A stretch of DNA of 64,000 bases, taken from assembly GCA_037445635.1 (NCBI GenBank), contig JBBIKC010000011.1:12837-76836 (forward strand), read 5' to 3'. Below the pieces are notes generated by a model. It was not told the DNA's origin and did no database searches. It worked only from the letters and a program-made list of their open reading frames with translations. Of this stretch, positions 24,821-33,839 are shown piece after piece. Numbering within the stretch: the first letter of the stretch is position 1; every line of letters starts with the position of its first letter. The translations under genes and the position numbers were made by a program. The stretch comes from JBFMCC01 sp037445635 (GTDB lineage: Bacteria; Chloroflexota; Anaerolineae; Anaerolineales; Villigracilaceae).

Positions 24821-27092
24821 ATTGTCCCTGTCCCTGCTCCATGTGGATCTTCTGCCATAAAGTATCAGTGCCGAAGGACGTATCGGCGAAATAATCGTAG
24901 ACGCCATCCCTCAGCGTACCACCCATTCCGCCCCAGGTCCAGCCCTCCTGTTGCTCGTCCTCCACCGGGCAGGATGATACCCAGTGGATCATGTAAGGCG
25001 GCCCATGACTGGGCGATGCCTGGAAACCTACGAAAGTGCCGCCGTCCGGCAGTTTTTGAAAATCGCCTCGCAGTTCGGCCTGGTAGTATTGGGTCCCGAT
25101 GGTGTGCGTTCCAGAACATTCGGGATAGTTGAATTCGCCTGTGTGGGTGTATGTGATCTGGGCCAGGCCCTCCAATTTCCCGTTTTCGATGGCGTGCAAG
25201 GAGAATTTGATAAAGGTCCGAATCTGCTGATGATGGTTACCATCAGAGGTGACATAGTTGCTTTCGAGATAGATCTCGTGTGTGCCCCAGAAGCACGCAT
25301 CGTCGCCTTCTTCGAAGTTATAGGTTTCGGGCGCTTTGAATTTTCCGTCGAGGTCGAAGTCCTCGATGCCGTCGAAACAGCCGCCGTCGTCCGAGTCTTC
25401 GTCCTTCTCTGTGGCGATTCCGTCGTTGTCGTAATCGCGTCCGATGCTAAAAAAACCGTAGAAGGCGTAGCCGTAATTCTCGTCAAACACACCGGAGCGG
25501 ATATCCTCTTTATCCTTTACGTTATCCTTGTCGGAATCGTCGCTGTATGGATCCGTGCCGAAGCGCTGGGTTTCGTCGAAGTCCACCACGCCGTCGCCAT
25601 CCGAGTCCATGTATATTTCCGCTTCCTCCGAGACCAGCGCGGGACTCGCCGGGGCCAGCCAATAGGTCTTCCATGTCTTGCTGTCCAGGTTGACGGCGTA
25701 TGATCCCCACCAGGGATCGTTGATGGTGACGTAGCGCCCGCCGCTGTCCTCGCCGTAGCCGGTGATGACGATGGCGTGCCCGGGCACGGTCGCCAGGATG
25801 GGACGCTGTGCGTCAATCTCCTGTTGGATGTCGCCCCAGATCACGTCAAGCGAGGCGGGCGCAGGTCGAAGAGTGGACCCGCCCAGGGCCCAGTTCAAGG
25901 CCATGGTGATTTGATCGTCGAACAATCCATCGCCATAATTCAGGTCTTCCTCCGGGCCGCGCCAGCGGTCTTTGAAGACTTCGTAGCCGATGCGGTCCTG
26001 GCTGATACTGGCGTTAAAGAAAGTCGAGATCATGTCTATGGACGCCAGCGCGCAGTTCATGTTATCGGCCGGGTCGTAGGTGTCCAGGTCCGGGTGCGCC
26101 GCGTCCCAGGCGTGATTGCCGGTCTCGTTCTGCGATTCGAGCAATAACATAGCCGTGTCCTTATGTTGCATGATGAGCGGCACGCGCAGCACGGTTTCGC
26201 GGCGCGGCGTGGCCAGATGACCTGCGCCCGAACTCCCCGAATTGACAGTGAGCGTTTGCACAGGAGAGTAATCCGCCTGGCCAGCATCAGTAATGGCCTG
26301 CACGCGCCAGAAATATTTGCCCGGCTGTAGGTTCACGTTCAGCGAGCCTGTGCTCACGGTTTCATCAACAATCAACGTGCTGAACGTGTCATCACTTGAA
26401 ACCTGCACGTGATACTGTGTCGCTCCGGGGACGGGATACCAACTCAAGCCGAAACTCGTTTGTGAGATTCTCGCGCCATTGAGCGGAATCATGATCTCGA
26501 CACCGGGCTGTGGGTTGGCCACGCCGGGTGTGGCTTGTTGCGGATGGAAAATTGTCCATTCGAGGGGATTCGGATTTACTGAACGCGGTAAGCGCCCGAT
26601 GGTCGTCCCCGGCTCAAGGCTGGAGATGACGCCGCCTCGATCCAGTTTGACCGAGGCAGGCAGGTCGGGCCCCCAGGCGGCGCGGTCGAGCAGGGACCCG
26701 TCGGCGGCGCGCAGTTCGATGAATCCAGAGCCGGGGCTGAGGAATCCACTAAGGTCCGCGTGAACCGTTTTGTCTTCGACGAGATTCGAGCCGTCGAAGA
26801 GAATCAACAGGAATTGATCGGAGGCGAGGTCGTCGAGTCCCTCGGGCAGGGAATAGGACTCGCCGCGCTCGTTGACGAGGGTCAGCCCGTTCAACGAGAT
26901 GCGCCCGCCTGAACTCTTCAGTTCGATGAAGGCGGCCGCGCCCGACGCGGGCAGAAAGAGCACTTCGTTGAGCAGCGCGCGGTTGGGCGTTGCGGAATTG
27001 TCGCCGGGCGAGTTGAGGGATTGGGCGAAATTGCAGGAGAGGCTGACGAGGACAAGGAGCGCCAGTAAATTTACAAAACGTCGAATGAACAT
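24819..27092 (-). CDS. Secreted lipoprotein with lamin-tail domain and C39-like peptidase domain
   Basis: A 757-residue surface protein. Signal ends LVSLSC, a probable lipobox. Residues 35-190 look like a lamin-tail domain (LNEVLFLPASGAAAFIELK, LNGLTLVNERGESY), then a fibronectin-III-like region, then a C39-like papain-fold domain near 320-500 with Cys in NMNCALASIDM, His in VPGHAIVITGYG and Asn/Asp in TINDPWWG. A calcium-binding DSDGDGVVDFDE repeat follows, then an unrecognised C-terminal domain. The intact triad suggests a secreted cysteine peptidase or amidase. It stands alone between convergent and divergent genes. Confidence 0.8.
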   Translation of the reverse strand: MFIRRFVNLLALLVLVSLSCNFAQSLNSPGDNSATPNRALLNEVLFLPASGAAAFIELKSSGGRISLNGLTLVNERGESYSLPEGLDDLASDQFLLILFDGSNLVEDKTVHADLSGFLSPGSGFIELRAADGSLLDRAAWGPDLPASVKLDRGGVISSLEPGTTIGRLPRSVNPNPLEWTIFHPQQATPGVANPQPGVEIMIPLNGARISQTSFGLSWYPVPGATQYHVQVSSDDTFSTLIVDETVSTGSLNVNLQPGKYFWRVQAITDAGQADYSPVQTLTVNSGSSGAGHLATPRRETVLRVPLIMQHKDTAMLLLESQNETGNHAWDAAHPDLDTYDPADNMNCALASIDMISTFFNASISQDRIGYEVFKDRWRGPEEDLNYGDGLFDDQITMALNWALGGSTLRPAPASLDVIWGDIQQEIDAQRPILATVPGHAIVITGYGEDSGGRYVTINDPWWGSYAVNLDSKTWKTYWLAPASPALVSEEAEIYMDSDGDGVVDFDETQRFGTDPYSDDSDKDNVKDKEDIRSGVFDENYGYAFYGFFSIGRDYDNDGIATEKDEDSDDGGCFDGIEDFDLDGKFKAPETYNFEEGDDACFWGTHEIYLESNYVTSDGNHHQQIRTFIKFSLHAIENGKLEGLAQITYTHTGEFNYPECSGTHTIGTQYYQAELRGDFQKLPDGGTFVGFQASPSHGPPYMIHWVSSCPVEDEQQEGWTWGGMGGTLRDGVYDYFADTSFGTDTLWQKIHMEQGQGQ

Positions 27093-27341
27093 AAGCGCCT
27101 GACTTTACCAGTAAGAGGAGCAGGGCGGCAAAATGTAAGCGGGTCGGCCTGCGTGTTGAGATTGAGAGTATAGCATATCCGTCGCGAGTGCCACAGGATT
27201 CCTGCGGCGGCCATGGCCTCGGTTTCGCGCTTCTGGGACGAAACGCCCATCGGTACCGGGGGTTGTACTTCGTGCTATACTTTTCGGAGTTAGGTCATCC
27301 GATTTAGAGGCTTTCAACGAGACCAGCGCGAGGGTAGATAC
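27093..27341. promoter_or_regulatory. Divergent intergenic region; -10 candidate for SulP gene at 27276-27281
   Basis: Separates the C39-like gene from the SulP gene. TATACT stands 60 bases before the SulP ATG, without a good -35. No further gene or repeat is seen. Confidence 0.35.
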
Positions 27342-29543
27342 ATGCAGAACAGATTCAAAGTGGAAGCAAAACAGATACCCGTCATCCTGACGGCAGGACT
27401 GATCACCGGCATTATCGCGGTGGTGGTCAGCATCTCGCTGGCCACGCTGATCTTCTCCGGCGCGTTGAGTGGATTCGTCTCACAGGGCATCGGCCTGTTC
27501 CTGTTCGGCAGTCTCGCCATGGGCATCGTGGTGACCTTCCTCGGCTCCCTGCCGGGCACGATCATCTCGCCGCAGGATAGTCCCGCCGCGGTGCTGGCCC
27601 TGGCCGCGAGCGGAATTGCCGCGGCTATGACTGCCGCCTCAGCCGCGCCGGACGCGGTTTACGCGACGGTGCTGGCTGCCATCATCCTTTCGGCCCTGTT
27701 CACCGGCCTCGTGTTCTACCTGATCGGTCAGTTCAACCTCGGCAACTTGGTGCGCTTCATCCCCTACCCGGTCATCGGCGGATTTCTGGCCGGCACCGGC
27801 TGGCTGTTGACGCGCGGTGCGTTGGAGGTGATGACCGGTCAGACTCTCGGCATTGCCATGCTCCCCTCGCTCTTCCAGCCGGACATGCTCATGCGCTGGC
27901 TGCCGGGCACCATCTACGCTATTGTCATCTATGCCATCTTCCGAAAGTACAATCACTATCTGATCTGGCCGGGCGTCATTGCCGCTGGACTTGCTATTTT
28001 CTACATCGCCCTCTTCGCAAGCGGTATATCCATCGAGCAGGCGCGCGGCATGGGCTTGTTGATGGAATCCTTTCAGGGCGGCGGGTTGTGGCAGCCTTTC
28101 CCGCTCGGTTCGTTCACTCAGATAGATTGGCAGGCCATACTCGGTCAGGCCGATAAGATCGTGCTCATCCCCATGGTCAGCATCATCGGATTCCTGCTCA
28201 ACGCCACCGCGCTGGAACTCATCGCCAAGCGTGACATTGACCTGAACCACGAATTACGCGTGGTGGGCGCCTCCAACTTCGTCGCCGGGCTGGGCGGCGG
28301 CCCGGCCGGGTATCACCTGCTGGGAGATACGTCGCTGGCCTACCGCATGGGAGGGGACAACCGCTGGGTGAGTCTCGCCTCCGCGCTCTTCTGCGGTTTC
28401 ATCCTGCTCATCGGCGGCAGTTTCATCGGTTTCCTGCCGGTCGCGCTGTTGAGCGGCCTGCTCCTGATGCTCGGCCTCTCGTTTCTCGGCGACTGGATTT
28501 ACGACGCGTGGTTCAAACTGCCGCGCAGTGACTACTTCATCGTGCTGGTCAGTCTCGTGGTCATCGCCGCCGTGGGTTTTCTCGAGGGCATCGCCGTCGG
28601 CGTTGCCATTGCCACCATCCTGTTCGTCTTCAAATACAGCCGCGTCAACACCGTGCGCGATACGTTGAACGGCACGATCTATCACAGCAACGTGGACCGT
28701 CCCGCCGTGCAACGTCAGATGCTGAAGGAGCGCGGCGAGGGCATCCACATTTTCCGTTTGCAGGGTTACATCTTCTTCGGCACTTCGGACGGACTCTTGA
28801 GCCGCGTGCGCGAAATCCTGGAGGACAAATCCTTCCGCGAGCATTTCATCGTGCTGGACTTCCACCGCGTCCACGGCCTGGACTCGTCGGCGGTCTCCTC
28901 GTTCACGCGCATGCGACAGCTGGCCGACCTTCACGATATTTACCTCGTGCTGACGCAGGTCGCGCCCGAGATTCGCAGGCAGATGGCAAGGGGCGGCTTC
29001 GAGGGCGACACGCGCGTGCAGTTCTTCCCCACGCTCGACCACGGCGTGGAGTGGTGCGAGAACATGCTCCTGATGAGGAACGAGGCCTCGACGGAGTTCA
29101 TCCAGACGAGCATCAAGTCGCAATTGCAACGCGGCTTTCCGCACCCCGAACTGGTCGAACCGCTGATCAAGTACCTCGAACGCCTCGAAGCGGAAGCGGA
29201 CTTCACGTTGATGAAGCGTGGCGATCCGCCCGGCGAGATGTATTTCATCGAATCGGGCCGCCTCAACATTCAGATCTCGACTGGAGAGGGAGAGATAATC
29301 CGCCTGCGCAGTGTCCGCAGCGGGACGGTGGTCGGCGAGATGGGCATGTACCTGAAGGGCGCGCGCTCCGCGGATGTGGTCGCGTCCCAGCCGAGCGTGC
29401 TGTACCGCCTTACATCCGCTTCTCTAAAGGAAATGGAAGAGAAGGATCCGCAGGTCGCGGCCGCCCTGCACGAATGGATTGCCCGCCTGCTGGCTGAGCG
29501 CCTCGCCGACAACAACCGTGCCATCGAAGCGCTGATGGATTAA
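27342..29543 (+). CDS. SulP-family anion transporter with STAS and cyclic-nucleotide-binding domains
   Basis: A 733-residue three-part protein. Residues 1-410 hold the SulP membrane core with ten or more helices (GFLAGTGWLLTRGALEVM region). Residues about 440-560 form a STAS domain (IFRLQGYIFFGTSDGL, LDFHRVHGLDSSAV). Residues about 610-733 are a cNMP-binding domain of the CRP type (GDPPGEMYFIESGRLNI, GTVVGEMGMYLKGARSA). The FGEXX(L)-like phosphate cassette is replaced by VGEMGMY, so the true ligand is uncertain. Substrate may be sulfate, bicarbonate or another anion. Confidence 0.9.
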   Translation: MQNRFKVEAKQIPVILTAGLITGIIAVVVSISLATLIFSGALSGFVSQGIGLFLFGSLAMGIVVTFLGSLPGTIISPQDSPAAVLALAASGIAAAMTAASAAPDAVYATVLAAIILSALFTGLVFYLIGQFNLGNLVRFIPYPVIGGFLAGTGWLLTRGALEVMTGQTLGIAMLPSLFQPDMLMRWLPGTIYAIVIYAIFRKYNHYLIWPGVIAAGLAIFYIALFASGISIEQARGMGLLMESFQGGGLWQPFPLGSFTQIDWQAILGQADKIVLIPMVSIIGFLLNATALELIAKRDIDLNHELRVVGASNFVAGLGGGPAGYHLLGDTSLAYRMGGDNRWVSLASALFCGFILLIGGSFIGFLPVALLSGLLLMLGLSFLGDWIYDAWFKLPRSDYFIVLVSLVVIAAVGFLEGIAVGVAIATILFVFKYSRVNTVRDTLNGTIYHSNVDRPAVQRQMLKERGEGIHIFRLQGYIFFGTSDGLLSRVREILEDKSFREHFIVLDFHRVHGLDSSAVSSFTRMRQLADLHDIYLVLTQVAPEIRRQMARGGFEGDTRVQFFPTLDHGVEWCENMLLMRNEASTEFIQTSIKSQLQRGFPHPELVEPLIKYLERLEAEADFTLMKRGDPPGEMYFIESGRLNIQISTGEGEIIRLRSVRSGTVVGEMGMYLKGARSADVVASQPSVLYRLTSASLKEMEEKDPQVAAALHEWIARLLAERLADNNRAIEALMD

Positions 29544-29561
29544 TCGAGACGTCAGTCATGA

Positions 29562-29740
29562 GGGAGTGTCTAACATCGGAATCAAGACCGCTCTCAATGC
29601 GAGGAATGTTCTTTGCGGCGAAGCAATCTTCCCGCTAATTCGGGGATTGCTTCGCCCATTCGCTGCGCCCGGGCTCGCAACACTTGCACCTGACGCAAGT
29701 GCAGGTGTGACGGGTTATGTCTTGGATGTTGGACACTCCC
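29562..29740. mobile_element. 179-bp MITE with 16-bp terminal inverted repeats
   Basis: GGGAGTGTCTAACATC at the left and its complement with one mismatch at the right (29725-29740). An 8-bp target duplication AGTCATGA lies at 29554-29561 and 29741-29748. No coding capacity. The interior has ATTGCTTCG / GAAGCAATC and TGCGAG words like those in copies A and B. GGGAGTGTC-type ends with 8-bp duplications are compatible with IS256-like or ISL3-like transposases, none of which is in the window. Confidence 0.85.
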
Positions 29741-29792
29741 AGTCATGAGGGGGTACTTCCAATCGGAAAAGATGCTGTAGAATTGGGAAGTC

Positions 29793-30935
29793 ATGAAACG
29801 CATCCGGTCTCTCGACGGCGTCAGAGGAATTGCAATTTTGCTTGTGGTGGTGTGGCATTACGTTCAGAATCAGATCGTTCCCGAACCGTACAGCCTCGCC
29901 GCATACGTGAAAAAGATGTTGAGCCTCACCTGGAGCGGGGTTGACCTGTTCTTTGTTCTTTCCGGCTTCCTCATCGTGGGCATCCTTCTCGACAATCGCG
30001 GCGCATCCAACTATTTTCGGGCATTTTACATTCGCCGAATCTGTCGGATCTTTCCGCTGTATTTTCTATTGCTCGGACTATTCATTCTCCTCCCGCCCCT
30101 CCTGAGTTTGCCGGATCCTGTCCAGGCCTGGTTATTTTCGAATCCACATCCGCTCTGGTCTTACGCGACGTTTACACAAAATATTCTCATGGGACTTCGA
30201 GAAGGCTACGGTCCCAACTGGCTTGGCATTACCTGGTCGCTGGCGATTGAGGAACAGTTTTATCTCTTCATCCCTCTGCTTGTATTTTTCTTCCGGCGGC
30301 GGACAGTCGTCTATGTTTTCCTGTCGGCGGTCTTGCTGGCACCGTTATTGCGTATTGGATATCCGGGATTCCACGCCTTCATTAACACACCTTGGCGCGC
30401 CGATTCGCTCCTTTCAGGGGGGTGTCTTGCCATCCTGGTGAGATCGCCGGAGGTTGTTTCTCTGATCGGTAAATATAGACGATATCTATACGTTGTTTTC
30501 ATGATGCTTCTGGCCGGAGCGGCGGTGATGACGCTGCATCCGGAGGGCTTCGGGAGGCTGAATCATTCCTGGCTGGCCGGTTTATATTCCGCGTTTGTTC
30601 TAATCGCGGCAACGGATGCAGATAGCCTCATCGGCCGGGTGCTGGGCAACAAAGTGTTGGTCTGGTTCGGCACGTTGTCGTACGGCATCTATATGTTCCA
30701 TCAGGCAGTGAGTGGACTGGTGCACGGACTGCTTCGAAACGATATCCCTTCCATGCGCTCGCTATCGGATGCCGGGGTCACCGCGCTTGCATTCCTGGCC
30801 ACGCTTTTCCTGGCGTGGCTATCCTACACGTACTTCGAGAAGCCAATTCTGCAAATCGGTCATCGGACCCATTACGTGTACGACGCAGAGGCGGTCGCGG
30901 CGATGGCGAAGCAGTCGCCGGGAAGTGACGCCTGA
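29793..30935 (+). CDS. OafA/YrhL-type acyltransferase 3 family membrane protein
   Basis: A 380-residue integral membrane acyltransferase that probably O-acetylates surface glycans or lipids. RIRSLDGVRGIAILLVVVWHY at the N-terminus (catalytic His in VVWHY), SGVDLFFVLSGFLIVGILL-like helix, FYIRRICRIFPLYF, and ITWSLAIEEQFYLFIP match the acyltransferase 3 family, with about ten helices. No SGNH domain is fused. TAGAAT lies ten bases before the ATG. The MITE lies directly upstream and may separate it from its former promoter. Confidence 0.9.
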   Translation: MKRIRSLDGVRGIAILLVVVWHYVQNQIVPEPYSLAAYVKKMLSLTWSGVDLFFVLSGFLIVGILLDNRGASNYFRAFYIRRICRIFPLYFLLLGLFILLPPLLSLPDPVQAWLFSNPHPLWSYATFTQNILMGLREGYGPNWLGITWSLAIEEQFYLFIPLLVFFFRRRTVVYVFLSAVLLAPLLRIGYPGFHAFINTPWRADSLLSGGCLAILVRSPEVVSLIGKYRRYLYVVFMMLLAGAAVMTLHPEGFGRLNHSWLAGLYSAFVLIAATDADSLIGRVLGNKVLVWFGTLSYGIYMFHQAVSGLVHGLLRNDIPSMRSLSDAGVTALAFLATLFLAWLSYTYFEKPILQIGHRTHYVYDAEAVAAMAKQSPGSDA

Positions 30936-31111
30936 ATACGATGCAAAACCTGCCGCGAATGAGTTCGATACGCACATGGCCGCGATTCAGAAATAAGAAA
31001 CCAGGCCGGTGGGGAAATCTGCAGGAGGTACTCGCTGCGCCGAAATTTTCTAGACCCGCGCCATTCCGCGGCTGACTTCTTAAGTTTTAGAGTGCCCCCT
31101 GTTTAACGGCA

Positions 31112-31135
31112 CATCCCGCGATTTCGCGCGGGATG
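31112..31135. terminator. Hairpin between convergent genes
   Basis: CATCCCGCG / CGCGGGATG, 9-bp stem, six-base loop, between the acyltransferase (plus) and the small Cys-rich gene (minus). Short T content only. Confidence 0.45.
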
Positions 31136-31193
31136 GCCTTGACCAACTCAGAGGGAGGAGAGAGTTTGCAAAGCGGGCGCTTGCCCGTTTTGT

Positions 31194-31409
31194 TCACAAA
31201 GGATTGTGGTCAGGATTGGTGCCGCACCAGACGCAGACGGGTTTGTCGAACTGGTTGCAGACGATGGCGCTCGAACAGCGGTGCGCGATCACGCGCGGCC
31301 GATCGGGGAGATGGTCGGCTGGATAGACCACTTCCGCTTCGAGGGCGATTTCGTGCCCTACGTGCTCGCAGTACTCGATCTTTTCCACTTGCCAGGTCCG
31401 CACTGCCAT
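31194..31409 (-). CDS. Small cysteine-rich protein, possible zinc binder
   Basis: A 71-residue protein with five Cys and three His: YCEHVGHE near residue 13, HRCSSAIVC near 43 and CVWCGTNPDH at the end. The CxxC and spaced Cys/His suggest a small zinc-binding fold, but I do not recognise the family. ATG at 31409 is chosen because AGGAGG precedes it by five bases. It is flanked by hairpins on both sides and appears monocistronic. Confidence 0.6.
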   Translation of the reverse strand: MAVRTWQVEKIEYCEHVGHEIALEAEVVYPADHLPDRPRVIAHRCSSAIVCNQFDKPVCVWCGTNPDHNPL

Positions 31410-31453
31410 ATCTGCCTCCTGACGATTTGTGCTCATAGTGTACGGGAAACAAA

Positions 31454-31478
31454 TGACGCCTGCCAGTGTCAGGCGTCA
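31454..31478. terminator. Inverted repeat TGACGCCTG / CAGGCGTCA
   Basis: 9-bp perfect stem with seven-base loop between the sugar-dehydrogenase-like gene and the Cys-rich gene, so it may terminate the former. Confidence 0.4.
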
Positions 31479-31541
31479 CGACTTTACAGGTGACAATCGG
31501 CTTGTTTTGGACGACTTATCCCGCAATTATCCGGTTTGAGC

Positions 31542-31568
31542 GTGGAGCGGGGTGCCATCCCGCTCCAC
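31542..31568 (-). terminator. Hairpin just after the sugar-dehydrogenase-like gene
   Basis: GTGGAGCGGG / CCCGCTCCAC, 10-bp perfect stem, seven-base loop, four bases beyond the stop codon; no T-run on the minus strand. Confidence 0.5.
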
Positions 31569-31572
31569 AGCA

Positions 31573-32808
31573 TCATCGGATAGTCAGCCGATAAACTTCC
31601 CCGTTGTAATTGGCGAGGTAGATTTCTCCCGCCTCGTCCTGCCCGAAGGTGGAGATGTTGAAGAGAGTATCGAACAAAATCTGCGCATTCCGGCCCGGGG
31701 CGCCGGGCAGGAGTCCCCAGATCAAGCCGGAGCAATAGTCGCCGTACAGGTAGATTCCCTGCCAGGCGGGCAAGACTGTGCCGCGATAGACCGCGCCGCC
31801 TGTGACCGAACATCCCTCGCCGTGACTGTACTCCGCGATCGGTTCCACCAACTGGACTCCGGCCGGGGGCTGTCCCTTGTAGGGATGCCCGCCCTCGCGG
31901 TAGTTCCAGCCAAAATTCAGCCCGCCGACGCCGGCCGGGGCCACATCAATCTCCTCCCATTCGCCCTGACCCACATCGCCGATGTATAGATTCCCTGTGC
32001 GCGCATCGAAAGAGAAGCGCCAGGGATTGCGCAGGCCGTAAGCCCAGATCTCACTGCCGAAGGGGTTGCCGGGCGGGATAGTGTACGGATTGCCGTTGTC
32101 CACGTCAATGCGCAGGATTTTGCCCAGCAGGGTATTCAGCGATTGCCCGTTGCCCTGCGGGTCGCCGCCGGAGCCGCCATCGCCGAGGCCGAGATACAGG
32201 TATCCATCCGGGCCGAAAGCCAGTACACCCCCGTTGTGATTCCAGAATGGCTGGCGGATGTAGAGCACCTGCACCTCGCTGGACGGATCGGCGAGATTCG
32301 GGTCACTGCTCACGTGAAAGCGCGCGATGACTGTGTTCTCGTTCGCGTCAATGTAATTGACGAAGAACAAGCCATTCTCTTCATAGCGCGGATGGAACGC
32401 CAGCCCGAGCAGTCCCTGCTCCGAGGCGGCACTGAAGACGCGATCGGTGATATTGAGGAAGGGAGTCGGGAGCAGTTGCCCGTTCTGGAAGATGCGAATC
32501 GTGCCGGGCCTCTCGACGATGAACAACCGCCCGGAGCCATCGCCCGCGTTCTGGATGTCAACCGGCAGAACCAGACTGCCGGTCACCAGTTCCCATTGAT
32601 ACGCGTTCGGGTCGGGAAAGGCGCTGGCATCTGGAGGCAACGGGGTCGCGGTGGGAGGCTCGGGCGTGAAGGTGGGGGTATCGGTCGGGATTAAGGTAAA
32701 CGTCGCGGTCGCGGTGGCAGGCCCGGGGTCCGTGGGAAGCGGGGGGGCGATCACCACACAGGCGAACAGGACGAACGGTACCAGTAAAAGGAGTCGCCGC
32801 ATGGTCAT
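31573..32808 (-). CDS. Secreted PQQ-dependent sugar dehydrogenase-like (GSDH/HHIP family) lipoprotein
   Basis: A 411-residue six-bladed propeller of the glucose/sorbosone dehydrogenase family. Signal ends VLFAC (lipobox), followed by a long Thr/Pro linker (residues 25-60) that would carry the domain through the envelope. Family motifs are GRLFIVERPGTIRI, EQGLLGLAFHP, FWNHNGGVLAFGPDGYLY, GLGDGGSGGDP, WAYGLRNPWRFSFD and GDVGQGEWEEID. Quinone-dependent oxidation of a sugar aldose is expected from the family, though many members have no tested activity. Overlaps the DUF1232 gene by ATGA. Confidence 0.88.
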   Translation of the reverse strand: MTMRRLLLLVPFVLFACVVIAPPLPTDPGPATATATFTLIPTDTPTFTPEPPTATPLPPDASAFPDPNAYQWELVTGSLVLPVDIQNAGDGSGRLFIVERPGTIRIFQNGQLLPTPFLNITDRVFSAASEQGLLGLAFHPRYEENGLFFVNYIDANENTVIARFHVSSDPNLADPSSEVQVLYIRQPFWNHNGGVLAFGPDGYLYLGLGDGGSGGDPQGNGQSLNTLLGKILRIDVDNGNPYTIPPGNPFGSEIWAYGLRNPWRFSFDARTGNLYIGDVGQGEWEEIDVAPAGVGGLNFGWNYREGGHPYKGQPPAGVQLVEPIAEYSHGEGCSVTGGAVYRGTVLPAWQGIYLYGDYCSGLIWGLLPGAPGRNAQILFDTLFNISTFGQDEAGEIYLANYNGEVYRLTIR

Positions 32809-33179
32809 TTATTGTCGGGCAAGTCGGTGGCTTCCGCATCCACCACATCGTCGCCGCTTTCGTCGGCATCCAGGTTGCTGGTCAACTGCTTCATGTGTTC
32901 CTTGACCACGTCGGGCGGGCAGAGTTCCACGAAGAGGTAGGACCCGAGCCACAGGATGGCGGCGTCGTCCACCGCGCCGATGACGGGCAGGACCATGCCG
33001 GGCGCGAGGTCCACCGGCCAGATGAGGTAAGCCACCGAGGCCAGCGGCAGGAGTTTGAGGAAAAGGTTGACGCGGCGGTCGCCCATGAGCCGCAGGATGA
33101 GTTTGATGCGCATCATGAAGTCGCGCAGGACGCCGCCGGAAGGCGGGACCATGATCTCGCGGGGTTTTTTGTTTGCCAT
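32805..33179 (-). CDS. DUF1232 (YkvA-like) membrane protein
   Basis: A 124-residue protein with the YkvA core AYLIWPVDLAPGMVLPVIGAVDDAAILWLG near residues 50-80 (cut: YLIWPVDLAPG and GAVDDAAI are diagnostic). One or two hydrophobic helices; acidic C-terminus after residue 100. The function of the family is unknown. AGGAG precedes the ATG. Its stop overlaps the start of the sugar-dehydrogenase-like lipoprotein gene. Confidence 0.85.
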   Translation of the reverse strand: MANKKPREIMVPPSGGVLRDFMMRIKLILRLMGDRRVNLFLKLLPLASVAYLIWPVDLAPGMVLPVIGAVDDAAILWLGSYLFVELCPPDVVKEHMKQLTSNLDADESGDDVVDAEATDLPDNK

Positions 33180-33375
33180 GTGAATCTCCTGTGAAGAGTT
33201 GGTCGCTTAATATCGAGTACGAGAAATAACAGAGTTTGTTGTTGAAATTGTCGGAAGGCGAAAGATTAGTGCCTTTCGGTATTGTATGATTATAGCCGAT
33301 GGGTAAGGATTTGACGTGCCGGTGGTTCTAATTCGCTGGTACAATCTTTCTTACTTTCTTAGGAGTGACACCACC

Positions 33376-33780
33376 ATGGAAATGATCATAGACTTCCCGG
33401 GCGGGGCGCGCGTGGACGCGCACTTTCGCGGCCACACCCTGCCCACCGACCAGCCTCCGCAGGGTGGCGGCGAGGATTCCGCCCCCATGCCGTTCGAGGT
33501 ATTCCTCGCCTCCATCGGCACCTGCGCCGGCATCTACATCCTCGGCTTCTGCCGCCAGCGCGGCATACCCACCGACGGCATCCGCATCGTCCAGCGCAAC
33601 GAACGAAATCCTTTCACCGGCGCGTTGGAAAAGGTCGGGCTCGAGATTCAGGTTCCGCCCGGCTTCCCGAAACAGTATCACAGCGCGCTGATTCGCTCGG
33701 CGGAACTCTGCCTCGTGAAGAAGACGCTGGAGAATCCGCCCACGTTCGATATCGTCACGAAAGAAGTTGTGGCGGCGTAG
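33376..33780 (+). CDS. OsmC-like protein
   Basis: A 134-residue OsmC/Ohr-superfamily protein, probably a thiol peroxidase for organic hydroperoxides. The two redox cysteines are placed as in OsmC: IGTCAGIYILGFCRQRG near residue 50 and SAELCLVKKTLENPP near 115. Start at 33376 follows AGGAG ten bases upstream and removes an unrelated N-terminal extension. Followed by a hairpin that also contains the promoter of the next gene. Confidence 0.85.
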   Translation: MEMIIDFPGGARVDAHFRGHTLPTDQPPQGGGEDSAPMPFEVFLASIGTCAGIYILGFCRQRGIPTDGIRIVQRNERNPFTGALEKVGLEIQVPPGFPKQYHSALIRSAELCLVKKTLENPPTFDIVTKEVVAA

Positions 33781-33790
33781 TTCCCGAAAA

Positions 33791-33821
33791 GAAGCCAGGT
33801 TTCTTTGAGAAACCTGGCTTC
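33791..33821. terminator. Hairpin after OsmC-like gene
   Basis: GAAGCCAGGTTTCT with its exact complement, three-base loop, 14-bp stem, followed by TGCTTT. It overlaps the -35 region of the NYN gene. Confidence 0.65.
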
Positions 33822-33832
33822 TGCTTTACAAT
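33805..33832 (+). promoter_or_regulatory. Promoter of NYN gene, leaderless arrangement
   Basis: TTGAGA, 16-base spacer, TACAAT, only seven bases before the ATG at 33840, so transcription would start at or near the initiation codon. Confidence 0.5.
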
Positions 33833-33839
33833 TCCTTTC

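Noticed and set aside
33311..33345. TTGACG and TACAAT as a promoter for the OsmC-like gene
   Set aside because: The spacer is 23 bases, outside the range of sigma-70-type promoters.
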